Origin: Fasciolopsis buskii
Lineage: Eukaryota > Platyhelminthes > Trematoda > Plagiorchiida > Fasciolidae
Assembly (NCBI GenBank): GCA_008360955.1
Contig: LUCM01007435.1
Span: forward strand, 94,991-158,990
Length of the DNA: 64,000 nt
Direction of reading: 5' to 3'
Below are positions 38,440 through 50,829 of the stretch, one piece after another (position 1 is the stretch's first letter; the number at the start of each line of letters is the position of its first letter). The notes under the pieces were generated by a model that saw only the letters and a list, made by a program, of their open reading frames with translations, ran no database searches and was not told the origin of the DNA. The translations under genes and the position numbers were made by a program.

Positions 38440-39545
38440 CACTCTGTGCTGGAGACGAAACAAGTTGCGGACACGAGAAATTTCAGCAAACTGTTTTCAT
38501 CTATCTAAGACACCGGTTAGAAAGCAATATCTGTGATCAAAAATGATTTGTCAAGCTGACCACTTGCCTAATCCCTGTAAGGAATATCGACTTTCAAGTT
38601 GGCCCGAGTGACGTAAGACAAAATGTAAATCCACACCAGGATCAGCCATTCCGACACAGTGAACAAAATCTGTTTCGAAGCGTACACCCACAAGGAAACG
38701 AAAGTTTCACGGTGTCAGAAAGCAGCAGACTCTGGTCTCCCCCCTCCAGCTCGATTTAAAGATGAAAGAATGGAACCGGTTAGAGAAATCCAAGTTATCT
38801 TCTCGAAGTTCTAGTATTCGCATAAAGTCCCCTTTTCGTGGCAACAGGAGTGCGAATGCCGTATCCATCCTCAAAAAAGCCTCTCTCAGTGACTACGCTA
38901 ACCACAGATGTTTTAGCCTCAATCCAGATAGCGTCGAAACTGTTAGCATCTGACATTATTCGCTGGTTGTACAGCACGCAAGAAAAGCAAGCTCGAGGGG
39001 AACTGGTCGAGTTTCCGACCGGTTGCGTATGGTTCGATCAAATATTCATCTTCAGACAGTTGTGAGGGCACTTTTGTTCTCCAAAGGCAGATTCGTACAG
39101 TATTCGATTCCACCGATAGGTCTGTGCTATGACATTGGGGAGTGGTGTACCTGAGAAGCATGTTTCGCTTATCAAAGAATTTTCCCATTCCACCTCGGAT
39201 CGTGTTTGTATTTATCGCCATCTTCTGCCACACTTCTTCGTCTTCAAAGGAATACAACGGGGCATCGAGTTTGCAGTTTTGCCATTTAATGTTCTGCGGG
39301 ATTCTGTCTGGTAGGGGAATTGAGTCTTCTCCAGAGAACAGCTTTTGATTCCGACTATGTTGATGACTTCGTTTCACTGAGCGATAATGCACAGACAATT
39401 CCGGACACTCTGAACGGCCTACCGACTGCAGAGTTCAGATGCGTTATGTGCTTTGCACGTTCAAAATGCAGTCTATCTCCACGAGACTGGCGGAAATCTG
39501 TGCTTGCATTCACCCTTTGTAGTCAGTAGCTTAAGGTACTGTGAG
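38440..39545 (+). pseudogene. RTE-clade LINE copy B1, 3' end cut by CR1 element
   Basis: Reading along: VADTRNFSKLFSSI (pre-RT linker, about 38460); SGLPPPARFKD ('PDGLPPALFKD', about 38735); LASIQIASKLLASDIIRWL with LYSTQEKQARGELVEF (RT fingers, 38900-39010); FDQIFIFRQL (39040); SGVPEKHVSLIKEF and DRVCIYRHL (39130-39220); LPFNVL (39280). Then DYVDDFVSLSDNAQTI carries an intact DD pair (about 39350), and MCFARSKC follows (39445). Frameshifts and stops separate these, so it is inactive. RTE sequence stops near 39545, where CR1-type sequence begins. It pairs with the inverted copy at 59740-61580. Confidence 0.8.
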
Positions 39546-39779
39546 GGCGCGCGTCCTTTGACTGGCTGCACTGCAATTCCGTGTCATCATTACTTCGTTG
39601 TTTTCTTGCGAGCTTTTGGTTCCATTGTGGTCTCCGTTCGCCTCTGCAATCACTGGGAATTTTCGCTTTTTAAAATCCTTATTGGTTCTCACCATGGACT
39701 GGGGTCGTACATTGCTGTACCTCGAAGATCTTCTAATCCATCCAGAAGAGGCACTCGCGCTGGCTGGCAGGCAGCTCCT

Positions 39780-40400
39780 AAATGCACCCTTCCGGTCAAG
39801 ATGTCCATTCTTGCACTGACGAGTACCAATATTCGTCCTCTGTTTACGAAATTCGCGGATCTGTCCTTCGTACTTTTGTTACCGATTCATGTTCACATTT
39901 GTGTCAACTGCATGAAGGAATCGTGGCTGAACCCGGATATCGCTGATTCCCTCGTGTCGATAGACAGCTTCAGACTCCACCGGCTGGACGGAGTTTCGAA
40001 CATAAAAGCTGGGGGCGCTGTGGCAACATACATAAACTCCTGATCTGGTAAGTCCGAAGTTATTTATACGTACTCGCTAAACGGAAGTTGCTGTCTTGTA
40101 ACACATTGCCATTCCAAGTTTTCAAACCATACTAGTAAGATCATGACGAAATTTGCGCTGCACCTTTTAGCTCGTAACACAACACCACAACATTTTCGAT
40201 TCTTTTCTAGCATTTACTTCTCCTCCTCTTGAGGATGGTCTGCATATGATTGTAGGTGATATCAATAATGCATCAAGCCTACCACTGACTGTGTTTGATT
40301 TGACCGACCTCTGCGTCACTCCCGCCATAGGCGACTTCATTTTAGATTGAGTTAATACCAACCTCTCTGGTTTCTTCCCTCTGAAACTACGTGCTACCAT
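39780..40400 (+). pseudogene. CR1 endonuclease (EEP-type) remnant
   Basis: 39808-40043 reads LTSTNIRPLFTKFADL, then CMKESWLNPDIADSLVSI and GGAVATYINS. These match the start of CR1 apurinic-like endonucleases (NxRSLxxKxxDL, CxTESWLNxxIxDS, GGGVAIYV). The frame then stops; further fragments follow in other frames up to about 40400. The expected catalytic Glu of TESWL is present as KESWL. It lies within the 196-codon frame starting at 39453, the longest ORF in the window. Confidence 0.8.
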
Positions 40401-41040
40401 CTCAAGTGGTGATCATTGTCTGCTTATGTTATGACCCAAGATACACTAGCGACAAGTCTTTCATTCTCCCAAGCGAACAATTCAAATCCCAATTGGCCTC
40501 CATCATTTTCCACACGTCAACATCACCCTTCTCCAGAAAACTATTTCACAAGCATTTGCTTATTCCCCTTTTGAACCTCTGTTCAGTAACAATGTAAGTT
40601 TTCAAAGAGAAGGCCAAATCGATCATTTATGTCTGCTGTTTCTAAGAAACACTATTCGTTTCAAATGACCTTATCTCCTCCCAGATATTGAAATCTCTAA
40701 GGAGACACAAGGCGGACTTCTTCAAATCCCGTAGTAACTCAAGCGTGCGGAATATTTCCATTCTAATACAGGCTGAAATCAAGTGCATCGACACCACATT
40801 CGCCAGCAAACTCTTGAGTGGAAACAACAACCAATTCATATGGCAAAGCACTTGGCCGCTGTGTAGAAAGAAAAAGAAACATGCTAAAAGTTCTGCCGAT
40901 CTTAACGACATAAATCAAGCTTTCATTCATCAGTCTACTTATACCCCAGTCATATCTGTGCAGGGTGATTGTGACAGTTACAGGTTTTTCTAGGGAAGAG
41001 ATGTTTGACCATCTCCGCACCACTAAAATTACCAATTGGA

Positions 41041-42402
41041 TTGGCCAAGACAGTCTATCCTTAGCTCTCTAAAGGCCTGATGCTGTAGCCCTGACGGATG
41101 CATTCATTTCTTTGATTAGAACATCACTAAGCTTGTATTCTACCCTGGGCGCGGAAGAACCGTCATTATTGTTTCGATCCCAAACACCACCAGTTTTACT
41201 GCTTTAGTTAAACGGTTTTGCTCTATCGCCCTAAAATGTGGTCTTAAAGTCAGGAGCCTGCTGTTCTTAAGCGTCTTCGTTCTTCTATGATGATCCCTTT
41301 CACTTCACTTGTGAATCTAACATGTCCAATTTGGACGCCGTCACCTCCCTCACTCACCACATTTGTAAGTCCCTAAACGCATCATTCAAATCTATGCGTT
41401 CTAACTTTCTGGACTGTTCGTCGGCATTCGATTCCATTCTACGATTTATTATACTTCACAAACTGCAAATATTTGGTTGTCCCAAGTCTTTATTAGCATG
41501 GCTGACTGATCAATTTACTAGCCGAATCCAGTGCATACGAATAGACGGCAAAGTTTCAAAACCGTTGATCAACAACTCAGGAGTGCTACATGGTAATGTT
41601 CTTCCACCATACCTCTTCTCTACTTACATCAGCGACTTATCAACTAGCTCACCCTGTCATCTGTTCAACTATACTGATGATGTTGCCCGCTCTCAAGCCG
41701 TTTCGAACAACGATGATTTTCAAAGTTTTTCCAACAACCTACCTTCTATCTACGATTTCTCCGCACGAGGCTGGTTTAAATCTCAACACATTTAAATGTT
41801 TCGAATGTTTGTTCTCTCACTTTCAGTCAGTCTACCCAACCGAAACGTCTTCCATCAACTCAGAACCACTTACCAGGGTTGATTCTGTGAAATATCTAGG
41901 AGTTACTTCTGATAAACATCTGATTTGAACTTCTCACATATCTAGTTGTGTAAAGAGTCTCTGACGGTTGTCATTTCAAATCAGGAAGCTTCGACACCTC
42001 AAGGTGAAACAAAGTGCCATCTCCTGAATTGTATACCAATGTTTTTTCAATGCTTCTTTACTATTCTCGAGTTGTTTATTCAGGTTTACTTCAAAAAGAC
42101 TTTAAAATTCTTCGCCAGGAACTATCAATTTTAACCGAGTGTCCGTCGTACCACTAACTGAATTGTCCCTCAATCTATGTGATCAACACTTAGCAGCATG
42201 CGAGAAATTTGCTCACAAAATTCTTTCTGATCCCACACATCTCCTGCACAACGATCTTTCAAATTGTCGCTCTCATATTTTTACACGATCCGCTTTTCGT
42301 TCCATATCCTCCAGAATGAACGTCTATAGGAACTCCACTGTCCCATATTTAGCAGGAATTTTGACAAACCGTGACGGGGTCTCAGCCGACTTCCTGAGCT
42401 AA
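41041..42402 (+). pseudogene. CR1 reverse transcriptase and C-terminal domain remnant
   Basis: 41322-41795 encodes LDAVTSLTHHICKSL, then LDCSSAFDSI, LINNSGVLHGNVLPPYLFS and a catalytic FNYTDDVARS box (41668-41685), with both aspartates intact. The usual GVPQGSVLGP is altered to GVLHGNVLPP. A frameshift follows at about 41765, after which GLNLNTFKCFECLF and SVKYLGVTSDKHL continue in another frame to 41928. 42139-42402 (LCDQHLAACEKFAHKIL, SRMNVYRNSTVPYLAGIL) is the typical CR1 C-terminus, ending just before the 3' tail. Confidence 0.85.
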
Positions 42403-44342
42403 AATCATTCCTTGACTAGTTTTTATTTTATTTTTACAAAGTGGTAAGAGTAACTTTTTAACCTTCTACCACATTTGGATTGAAGTGCGACATTTTTTGC
42501 ACACAAAGTCCATAGAGTAGAGCTATCAAAACACAGATTGATTACAACTAATGCTGCTACGGAGATCACATCCTTCAATGCTCGAACCTGGGACATATAT
42601 GTGGCATAGCTATGCCACCCTGTCTTTCTTCCGGAGATAAGTGCACAGTGCCAGGGTCCGTGTTGTTCTTTTTTGTGGTTAGGAGCCCAGGTCGGCAACA
42701 GCACTGTTTACCACTCCACAACTGTGAAGGGAGCCGGCAATCAATGATCACATGACATATTTCTTTTACCTTGTTTGTTAGGATTAATTAGCGGTGTACA
42801 TCAATAAATAGCACTATGCCTGGAACGCGTCATTCGCGAATTTTCATGTCTAGTGTGTTCGACAAATCTGAGTACAGTTGCCGATAGTTGGTTCACGTTT
42901 GCTGAAGGAACGGACGTGCGCAAATTAGGAGAAACACTCACGTAACTCCGCGGTCAAGTACGGAATTAGCAAGCTTCATAGTTCGAATCCACATCCAAAT
43001 TTGTTTGTACTTCTCCATCGTTAATATTTACGGTGGGCATGCAACGAGTCAAAATTGACTGTCCTCTGTTGAACATCCTCTTCGGCCGCAATACTGTCGA
43101 CATTATCATTGTTTTTTTCATTGTTTCTACTGTGTTGTTCAGTCGGAACTGTTCAGTTGATTATGGCTGTCACAGGTACACCTGCATTGACATGTTCCCA
43201 GTGGAACAAGTCTCTGGGTGATAAATCAGTAGAATTTGGATGTCACTTGATGAGAAGAATGTCAGCAAGATATTAGTAAAATATTTGCCTTTGTGTAGCA
43301 ATGTCAGAGTGTTAAAATCAAACACTGTCTAGGGCCCGGAAAACAATTCCCTTAAAAATCGAGGCTACACATTCCAAAATACCGTCAGATACACCCCAAT
43401 TTGAGCTGATACGGCTTGTATCAGTGTTATTATATTCCTTAGAGTGATGCACTATTCTTTTCATGGATCTAATCAAACTATCACATAGGAAACCGATAGC
43501 AGCAACATTCAAAAGGTGGGGATAGCCATCAATCAGCTTAGTTGGTGATTCCTTCTTGATAATACCGAAATTGACCAACCTTGGATGCACTGGTGAAGGA
43601 CAGTCGGAACTTTCTACCCCCTCCCCCTGTCATTTTACAACTGGTATCTGATATGTACACTAAACTGCCTACTGGTAAGCGACAAAGTAACCAGTTTCAG
43701 AATCAGATTTCCACAAGGGTAACAGACACACTGTAAACTGCCCTTTGAGAGGATGCTGTCCAAAAATGTCCCCCGGAATTCCGACTAGCTAGATTGTTTT
43801 ATTTTTATTGTATGCTTATTATGACAATGAAAACTTGATTCCCGAATGAAGGGGAACATTCTGCATGCTTCAGAAGAGTACTAAAAGTTTCCTCATCGTT
43901 CCCGATCCGTGGGTGGTATTTATCACAAATGCGGCCCACGCCCAGCTGTGCTGAACAAAACTGCTCGTGGTACTTTCATAACTCCAGTTAAAACAAAATA
44001 AATACGGTCGTGTCACATGACCCCTGACCATTTCAGCCAACACTCAGATCAATAATAAACCCTCTGTCACCATTACGTGATGATCAACCACTACAACTGA
44101 CAGGATGGTTTTCCACATGGGGAAACCATGTGGTCCAGAGGTGAACTTAAATTCGTAAGCTTCAGGTCCACTACAGCATTGGATCGACTATTGAGCAGGA
44201 AACTGGCCATTTGGTACAGATTTGTACCTCAAAGCGATATGGTGTTATCGTACTGAATGCACAATAGTTAAAATTTATTGTATTCAGGTTGGGTGGCTCT
44301 TAATCTGCAGCCTATTTTATATGTATCTTCGTCAATATGTAC

Positions 44343-44368
44343 ACATATATATATATATATGTATATAA
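44343..44368. repeat. TA microsatellite
   Basis: (AT)n of about 25 bp with one G interruption. Confidence 0.8.
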
Positions 44369-45754
44369 ACATGGAGTAACAGAGCAAACATCATGGATGG
44401 ATGAGGTTGATATCGAGAACTGACAGTGCTAAACAGCAGAGATCTAAGAAGCGGAAGAAGAGAAGAACTGGAAAATCTGGAACTATACAAAGACTGCTTG
44501 TAAATATGTCTAACATGAAGCGATCAAAAGTCAAATGACTTCCCCCACAGAATAGTGGTACAATATCACTTACACGGATGCTGATGAAAGGATCACAAAT
44601 CGTGCAGCCGTGTCATGAAACGAAGGTTTGTCATTGGATTAGTACAGATGTATCTTGTCACCTTAGTGACTCGACTACTCTCAGGCACCCAGATATTTCT
44701 CATTTGGAAGGGCTCAGGAGAAGATATTGTTGCTGGTGGCCTCCGAAACTCGGCGGACAAACTTACTGGAAAGCCTTTGTAATAACTCTGCGGACATTGC
44801 GAGGATTAGCAAAAATGGTGATCTGAAGGCGACTACCTTGTTATTTTTAATTCATCAGCTTGGTGTAAAATTTATCAAGTCTATAAAGCTGAAGGATAAT
44901 TTTGAGTACATTTTAATGCTTCGCAGCAGTGTAAATTCTCCTGATTTGTGTAAGATGCCATTTTCAAAGATTATTGACAGACGTAACTTTATGTGCAACT
45001 GTGCTCCTTTCAGAAGGTTCCAAGGGAATTTTGGTTGGATTAAATACGATAAAATCAATGATCTGGGCTCTATTTCTTCCACGGTTGTTGCATTGGGAAT
45101 CAAGTTTGAGAAAGTTGGCTCTATGAGTTTATTTTGAATGGGGATGGTCTTGCCAGTCAAAGGGTGGCACTTGTCAAACCAATAATGAGATAAACAATGG
45201 CACACATCAGAAACGTCGGACGTGTATAACAACATGGTTCGCAAGAATTTAGATTACGATCTTACTTCATTTCCTCTGTTGATGTCAATTTCACACACGT
45301 CAAATGTTTCACTTACACGAATAACCATAGAATATTTTGCTCTGTAAGAAATGTAAGCCTGGGAATATCAATTTTACAAGCTGTCTAGGGATATGTTTTT
45401 AGCGTAAATTGGAAGTGTTAATCCATATTCCAGCTGAAACTGGTGTTCATCTTTGAACAAGAGGTCAATTATCGATCCAAGTTGCGAACACAGTTATGCA
45501 TAAAACTATTTTTTGGTGTTTTCAACAACAAACCGTCCAAAGAGGAATCAGAAAAACATTTTATTTTCCGCCTTTTTTGTGAATTCCTCCAGTGAACTGA
45601 ACGGTATTCTTGCTTGACATACCATTAATGAAACTATTCATCATATAGCATCAATGTCCAACTTATTGCTGCAAATCTAGGAAGTACTCACTCCATAGAG
45701 GTTTTTAATCTTGCTTGTTGCAAATCAGCTGTGGAACACATTCTTTCGGGCAAT

Positions 45755-45815
45755 AAATGAAACGGGAACCCGGGTCGATCGATCGTAATAGCCACTAAGC
45801 CATTTGGGCTCGTTC
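45755..45815 (-). repeat. tRNA-like fragment, probably SINE-derived
   Basis: The minus strand reads GCCCAAATGGCTTAGTGGC, then about 15 nt later CCCGGGTTCCCGTTTC. These are at the spacing and with the character of tRNA A and B boxes. It resembles but does not match the tRNA-like body of copies B and C. The acceptor stem is not convincing, so I do not call a functional tRNA. Confidence 0.4.
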
Positions 45816-46183
45816 TATTAATTCAACTGCAACACTAAATGATGTACAACCTACCATTCATTGGTCCTATATAGTCGCAGGTAACTTTCCACAGCCACAG
45901 ACTCCCACTATAGATGATTTCTCTGTAAGCAGTCTAATTACTGTGGATTCCGAATATCCGTGCACAGCAAATGAAAGTCTTCTCAAACAGTTATGAATTT
46001 GCAATTTGGAACCTACTTCTTTCATATTTGGCATGAATATCATCAAGACCGCAAACCCTACTGGTCGTCGAACGTCTATCTGATTCTGATGTTTCCAACA
46101 GCAATGAGAACAGACTATCCGAGGAACTAAGAACTCCGACGAGCAGCAATGTAGACGATCAGTGGCATTAAATTAAGCAGGCT

Positions 46184-47645
46184 ATGCATTTGGCAGCAGA
46201 TTTCGCCTGTGGTCCTAGATCTAACGTTCATCAAAGATACTGGATCTCACAATTATCACTTGGCATGATGGAGCAAAAACGCGAACTGCCTAAGTGCAAG
46301 GAAGTGAATAAGATGCGTCGGCAGTTGCAGCGTCAGCTGACGATAAGTCTTAAGAATGACCGTGAAAACTGTTGGGTTAAGGTAGTCGAAGAGATGGAGT
46401 AAGCGGCCGCTTCAGGTAACGGTCAAAGAATGTTTAAGCTCACACGCGACACCAGTGGGCGGCGAATTTCGTGTAGTGAAGTGAGCGATGTAAAAGGAGG
46501 GCTCATTCATGGTAGACAACAAAGGCTGGACCGTTGGGCTGAACACTTCAAGAATCAGTTTAGCTGGTCGCACTTTAACTTATTTAGGTAGAAGTCTGCA
46601 GCTGTGAATCCCTGGGAGGTGTCTCTTGACTCCCCAACGGAATTGGAAGTGGAGTCGAACGTTCACCTTCTGAGGAGGGGAAAAGCTGCCGGTCCCGACG
46701 AACTTCCTCCAGTTCTTTCCAAACTAGGTGGAGAAGCTCTGATGAAATCAATTACCGTCTTGCTTCTTGATATTTGGAACCAGGAGCGTATTCCGTTATC
46801 GTGGACTCAGTCCCTGATTGTACTCATCTTCAAGAAGGGCACACAGAGTGACTGCAGCAATCATCATGGTATTAGTTTAATTCCGACAGTTACCAAGATA
46901 TCAACTTCGATAATGCCACGTTGTTTGACATCGATATACAAGAACAACGTCGGCGAACAGCAGATCGGATTTCGGCAAGGTCGAGGTCGCATCGACCAGA
47001 TATTCACTATTCGCCAAATACTGGAAACGCGCCACACAAACCACCGACCTACGATCGTAGTTCATCTTGGCCTAAAAGGTGCGTTCGACTCAGTGGATTA
47101 GACAGCACTATTCAGTGCTCTCCACCAGAAAAGTATGCTAACGAAGTTCCTGAACCTCTTGCGAGCATTGTACTTGCATACTGATGGTCGCGTGAGGGTA
47201 TAAGCTGAACCACGAAGTTCATTCGAAATGACTAGCGGTGTTCGACAAGGGTGTCTCATCTCTCCATTCCCGTTCAACTTCGTCATAGACGAGTTGATGG
47301 AAAATGCTTTAGGAGGTCTTCACAATGTAGGACTTGAAATGGGAAATGGAGGGAAGCTGTATAACCTAGGTTTCGCAGATACCGTCATGTGCCTGTTTGA
47401 ATCCACAGGCCATGCACGACGTACACAGGCTCTCGAGATCGGTTGTTCGATTCGGTATGTGCTTTGCACCTTCAAAGTGCAAAGCGCTGTTACAGGATTG
47501 GACGACAATAGTGCCGAACTTGATACTTGATGGAGAGGAACTAACGATTGTGGACAGTTTTGCTTACCTCGGTAGCTGCGAGTCGAACGATGATAGCTCG
47601 GCAGTGGAGTTAAACATGCGTATATCGAAGGCTCTTGCAGCCTAA
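46184..47645 (+). pseudogene. RTE reverse transcriptase (A1), inactivated
   Basis: 46184-46402 is the basic linker. 46604-47101 reads LRRGKAAGPDELPPVLSKLG, then LIVLIFKKGTQSDCSNHHGI, GFRQGRGRIDQIFTIRQIL and GAFDSVD, the fingers and first palm motif with its Asp. A stop follows. 47228-47400 reads TSGVRQGCLISPFPFNFVID, and the catalytic box is LGFADTV at about 47375, where the second Asp is replaced by Thr. 47397-47645 in another frame gives FAPSKCKALLQDW and FAYLGSC (thumb). Stops, frameshifts and the lost catalytic Asp make it non-functional. Confidence 0.85.
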
Positions 47646-47751
47646 GCGTCGGCCTGATATTTCACTGAAGTTGAGAGGTCGTGTGTACTGTGACGCAGTT
47701 CTGTTGCATGATTGCTAGAAATGAAGCATACGTGACGGAGACGTTCGTCGA

Positions 47752-48190
47752 TTGGAGGTTTTGGACCACCGATGTATACGTAGTATTTGTAGGATTAGAT
47801 GCAGTGACCGGGTGAACAATGTAGAGGTCAGGAATCTAGCAGCACATGCCAAATCTGAGAATACATTATTTCCTCGTATGAAACTTCATGGATTACGCCG
47901 GTTGGGTCAAATGTTCCTTATGGTGAAAGCCTGTCTACCATATCGGCCCTGTTTTGGGTTCAAGCCAAGAAACGAAAGAAGCCATTTGGAGGCCGACAGA
48001 TGACGTGGCAACGTGGAATGAGAAAATGTACAGCGAACTTAGGTAAAGTGGGTGTCTCATGTCTTCGTGGTTAGGGTCCGAAAGATCCGTCAACTAGCTG
48101 GCTGAAGACATTGAATTATATGGCAAAGAACCGTGAACATTGGAGATCGTGGTGTCATGTTCTATCGAAACAGAACGATTGAAAGAGTGC
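47752..48190 (+). pseudogene. RTE C-terminal domain (A1)
   Basis: 47752-48003 begins MEVLDHRCIRSICRIRCSDR, the conserved 'VFDHRCLRxIxRxxWxDRV' after the RT thumb. Further on MTWQRGMRKCTANLGKVGVS, GPKDPSTSWLKTL and NREHWRSWC follow in a shifted frame to about 48175, matching the end of trematode RTE proteins (WLETLxDMAxNRxQWRxC). Several stops are present. Confidence 0.75.
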
Positions 48191-49369
48191 GTTTGTACAG
48201 TTAGACCGTGTTCCGAGTGTTGGCTGCAGCGGCGTCTTATCTTTTCCCGCATTTGTAGGTGAACTCCTTGTTCCCCTTGGATATTTACTCTTTTTATGGA
48301 CTTGTAACCTCGAGGAAAGGGCATCGGTCAGTGAGGCTTGCTTTGCTGTTTAACGCTGAAAGATGATGATGATTTGAGATCACGATCACGTGATAGTTTT
48401 TCCTCATTAAACCATGTTGGTTTTTTCAGCAAACGTGACCCAGGTCCTCACAACTGTGCCCAGATTTCTTGAGCATATTTTTTGGAAGATGACATTATGA
48501 AACCATCCTTATATCTATGGATGGTGCAGGTCTCGGTAACCGCAAAAAATCAGGTGACAAACAGTTGATTGCAGCCAAATTATCAATCAGTGTACTCCCA
48601 AAGAAGATTTGTCAATGAAATCACGTTAGTTGGTAAGCAGCACGTTAGATCTGCAGTGCATGCAGTTAAATACCAGTAAAAGAAAACGGGAAGAAACTGA
48701 TTGCATTTGAGGCCTGCAGTAATCGATGTTCGCTCGACCACAAACACTTCGGAGTTACCCGTGGACTTTGACAAGACAATTAAGAAGAAACCTCTGGAAG
48801 GAAGGATCGGTAATCTCAACAACAACGATATATGGGGTTACAAACGGTCAAGAAAAATTTAAATTAGAAAACATTGCCATACTGCTCATAAATCTAACAT
48901 TCGGCCGCCATAAGAGTACCGAACGTTCCACAGAAATGCAGTTATCAGGTTTTTAAATCGCAACCAAAACCATATAACCGGATCCTGACCGACTTCACCG
49001 GATTTGTAATCTATCGGATGACACCGATCATAAATCTTGGCAAAGTAATATGGGATTATTTGCCTGTTATTCATCGCGAATTTCATACTTTGCGAACGAA
49101 ACTCGCTCACTTGTCGATAATCCTTATTTTCACCTCTCTCCATTTGTCTGCGAATATGTGGAGGAAGAAATCAAGAAATCGAAGGATTGGTTGTCGCGAT
49201 ATCACTCTAAGGTTAAGAAAAGAGCTCAGATTACTACGAAATCTGCCAGGAAACGCGTGATTATTACGTTAAGTCTAGACGTACCCCTATCACACTTCAC
49301 AGGTCAATTTCCCTGGTGTTCAGCCACTACGAAACCTGTGAAATAAAAAAAACCCAGAAAATTCTAAGG

Positions 49370-50270
49370 TGGTGTCGAAAGTTTTTTCTACGACTTCAAC
49401 TTCGAACGACGGGGGAAGACGGAGGTAGCTGCTGATGCTTTATCTCTTATTTGTTGTCAGTTAACTCAAACTCAACTAGGCTACAAGAGCTGCATACTTC
49501 GTTTTGCCACCCGAATGCAATATTTTATTCATTCGAAGAATCTATCATTCTCCGCGGAGGAAGTAATATCAGTCACACTTCGCTGCACCGAATGTACAGA
49601 AAAAAAAACAGATTTCCAAAAGCACCAGGATCTCTGGAGATGGATACCCATCCCCACAAAAGGCTGAATCTCCATTTCAAGGGACTATCAACCCTCTGGT
49701 CACAGAAGAAGCATCTACGAAGTAGGGTCAAGCAGTATTCTCAATTTCCATTTGCCTTCGTTTGTATTGGCATGTTTAAACAGACTGCGGTCGACTGCCT
49801 TTCTCAATTGTTCCCGCTTCTTGGTAGGCTTCTCCACATTCACACTTATCAAGAGACTACATTCAGGTCTAGAGGACTTCGATCATTTCTTGCTGAGAAA
49901 GGCATTACAACTAGCAGAACGAAGCCATATAAATCACCTGGAAATGGACAAGTTAAACAAATAAATAAATGTACAAATTAAATGTCCTGCCGCATCCAAC
50001 CGACAGCCAATGCTGTAGGGTGGTTTCCGTTCTCTACGACATGCAAATAACGTCACACCCCATGAACGACTCTTCTCGCAAAACAAGAAATCGACTTCGG
50101 GGGTTTCACAAACAACTTGGCTTACCACTCTCAGGCCAGTACTTGTGCATCGCAATGCCACGTAATCGAGGCATGACAGTCGTGTGCATGAGCGAAACTG
50201 TTTGACGACACATCCATCCCCCATGAGCGCGTGTCTGCTTTCAGGATGGAAGAGAGAACACTGCTTCATA
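49370..50270 (+). pseudogene. Gypsy LTR retrotransposon: RNase H end and integrase, CsRn1-like
   Basis: About 49385-49450 reads FFYDFNFERR followed by AADALSL, the end of the Gypsy RNase H/connection region ('YDFxIEY...ADALSR'). 49650-49970 reads HKRLNLHFKGL, FPFAFVCIGM, CLSQLFPLLGR and KGITTSRTKPYKSPGNGQVK, the DDE integrase core. The first catalytic Asp (DF.G) is His, and the second motif (HSDRG) is degraded to HTYQE. About 50050-50260, in another frame, TPHERLF, KKSTSG, TTWLTTLRPVLVHR and SGWKREHCFIS match the integrase C-terminus of CsRn1-type elements. No LTRs or protease/RT were identified. Confidence 0.75.
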
Positions 50271-50829
50271 TCATAATTTGACATTCGCTCATCAACGTCA
50301 ATCCATGTAGGCTGAAAAAACCTTAGCCAAAATGACGCCATCTTCCATTACTTCCTTCTCCACCGAATACCTCACCCTAAACATTGGATGCAACCCCATG
50401 TTAGGCTGAATTCCGATCCTTAACAAAACTTTAAGAGTTCCCGCAATCTTGCTGACCTCAATGCTTTTAAAATCGCTTTCATACTTACTCCCCTAGTAGA
50501 TCATTACATCACACCTGCTACTGTGACTAAACGCACAAGTCCTGGTCCAGGTAAAGTGGATCAGCAATACGAAACTCCATTCGCCCAATGATAAACTTCA
50601 CAGGTGTCGGATAGCGCCTCAAAACCTCAAAGTAACGCGTAACCCGATTTGATGCAACACACAAAAGAGAACAAGATTGCCCCGCAAATTCTACAGTACC
50701 CTTCTTGAGTTAAACCTACGTATACAGCGATCAAATCACTGACAGTATTGAATTGTATTGCATAGAATTTCAGTCAAAAAATGTGAGCAAAAAAGATGAA
50801 TTAGGGGGGGAAAACAGTAAATGAAATAA

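Larger units (their letters stand above)
39545..42430 (+). mobile_element. CR1-clade LINE copy 1, nearly full length but inactivated
   Basis: It has endonuclease, linker, RT and C-terminal sequence in order, ending near 42430 with TTTTTATTTTATTTTTAC. It starts directly against the broken RTE copy B1, so it either inserted into it or was joined to it. The order EN-RT and the motif set fit the CR1/Jockey group (SR1-like in schistosomes). At least two frameshifts and several stops are visible. An inverted relative lies at 50830-51990. Confidence 0.8.
42431..46049. other. Region without a recognisable gene
   Basis: It holds overlapping plus-strand frames at 44578-44826 (82 codons) and 44727-45137 (136 codons), a minus-strand frame of 129 codons opposite the latter, a TA microsatellite and a tRNA-like scrap at 45755-45815. 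I recognise no domain. A 136-codon frame is near the expected chance maximum for 64 kb. Confidence 0.4.
46050..48373 (+). mobile_element. RTE-clade LINE copy A1, longest in the window (5' truncated)
   Basis: It runs from the endonuclease-RT linker through the whole RT and C-terminal domain to a 3' end with a short GATGATGAT tail at 48361-48373, typical of RTE elements. The endonuclease is missing, consistent with 5' truncation on insertion. Related copies of the same subfamily are at 56690-57590 (-) and 63190-63690 (+). Substitution, stop and frameshift damage is moderate. Confidence 0.85.

Noticed and set aside
38943..39398. 151-codon minus-strand ORF with protein-like composition
   Set aside because: It lies antisense to RTE copy B1, whose RT motifs are on the plus strand, and the frame is not kept in copy B2.
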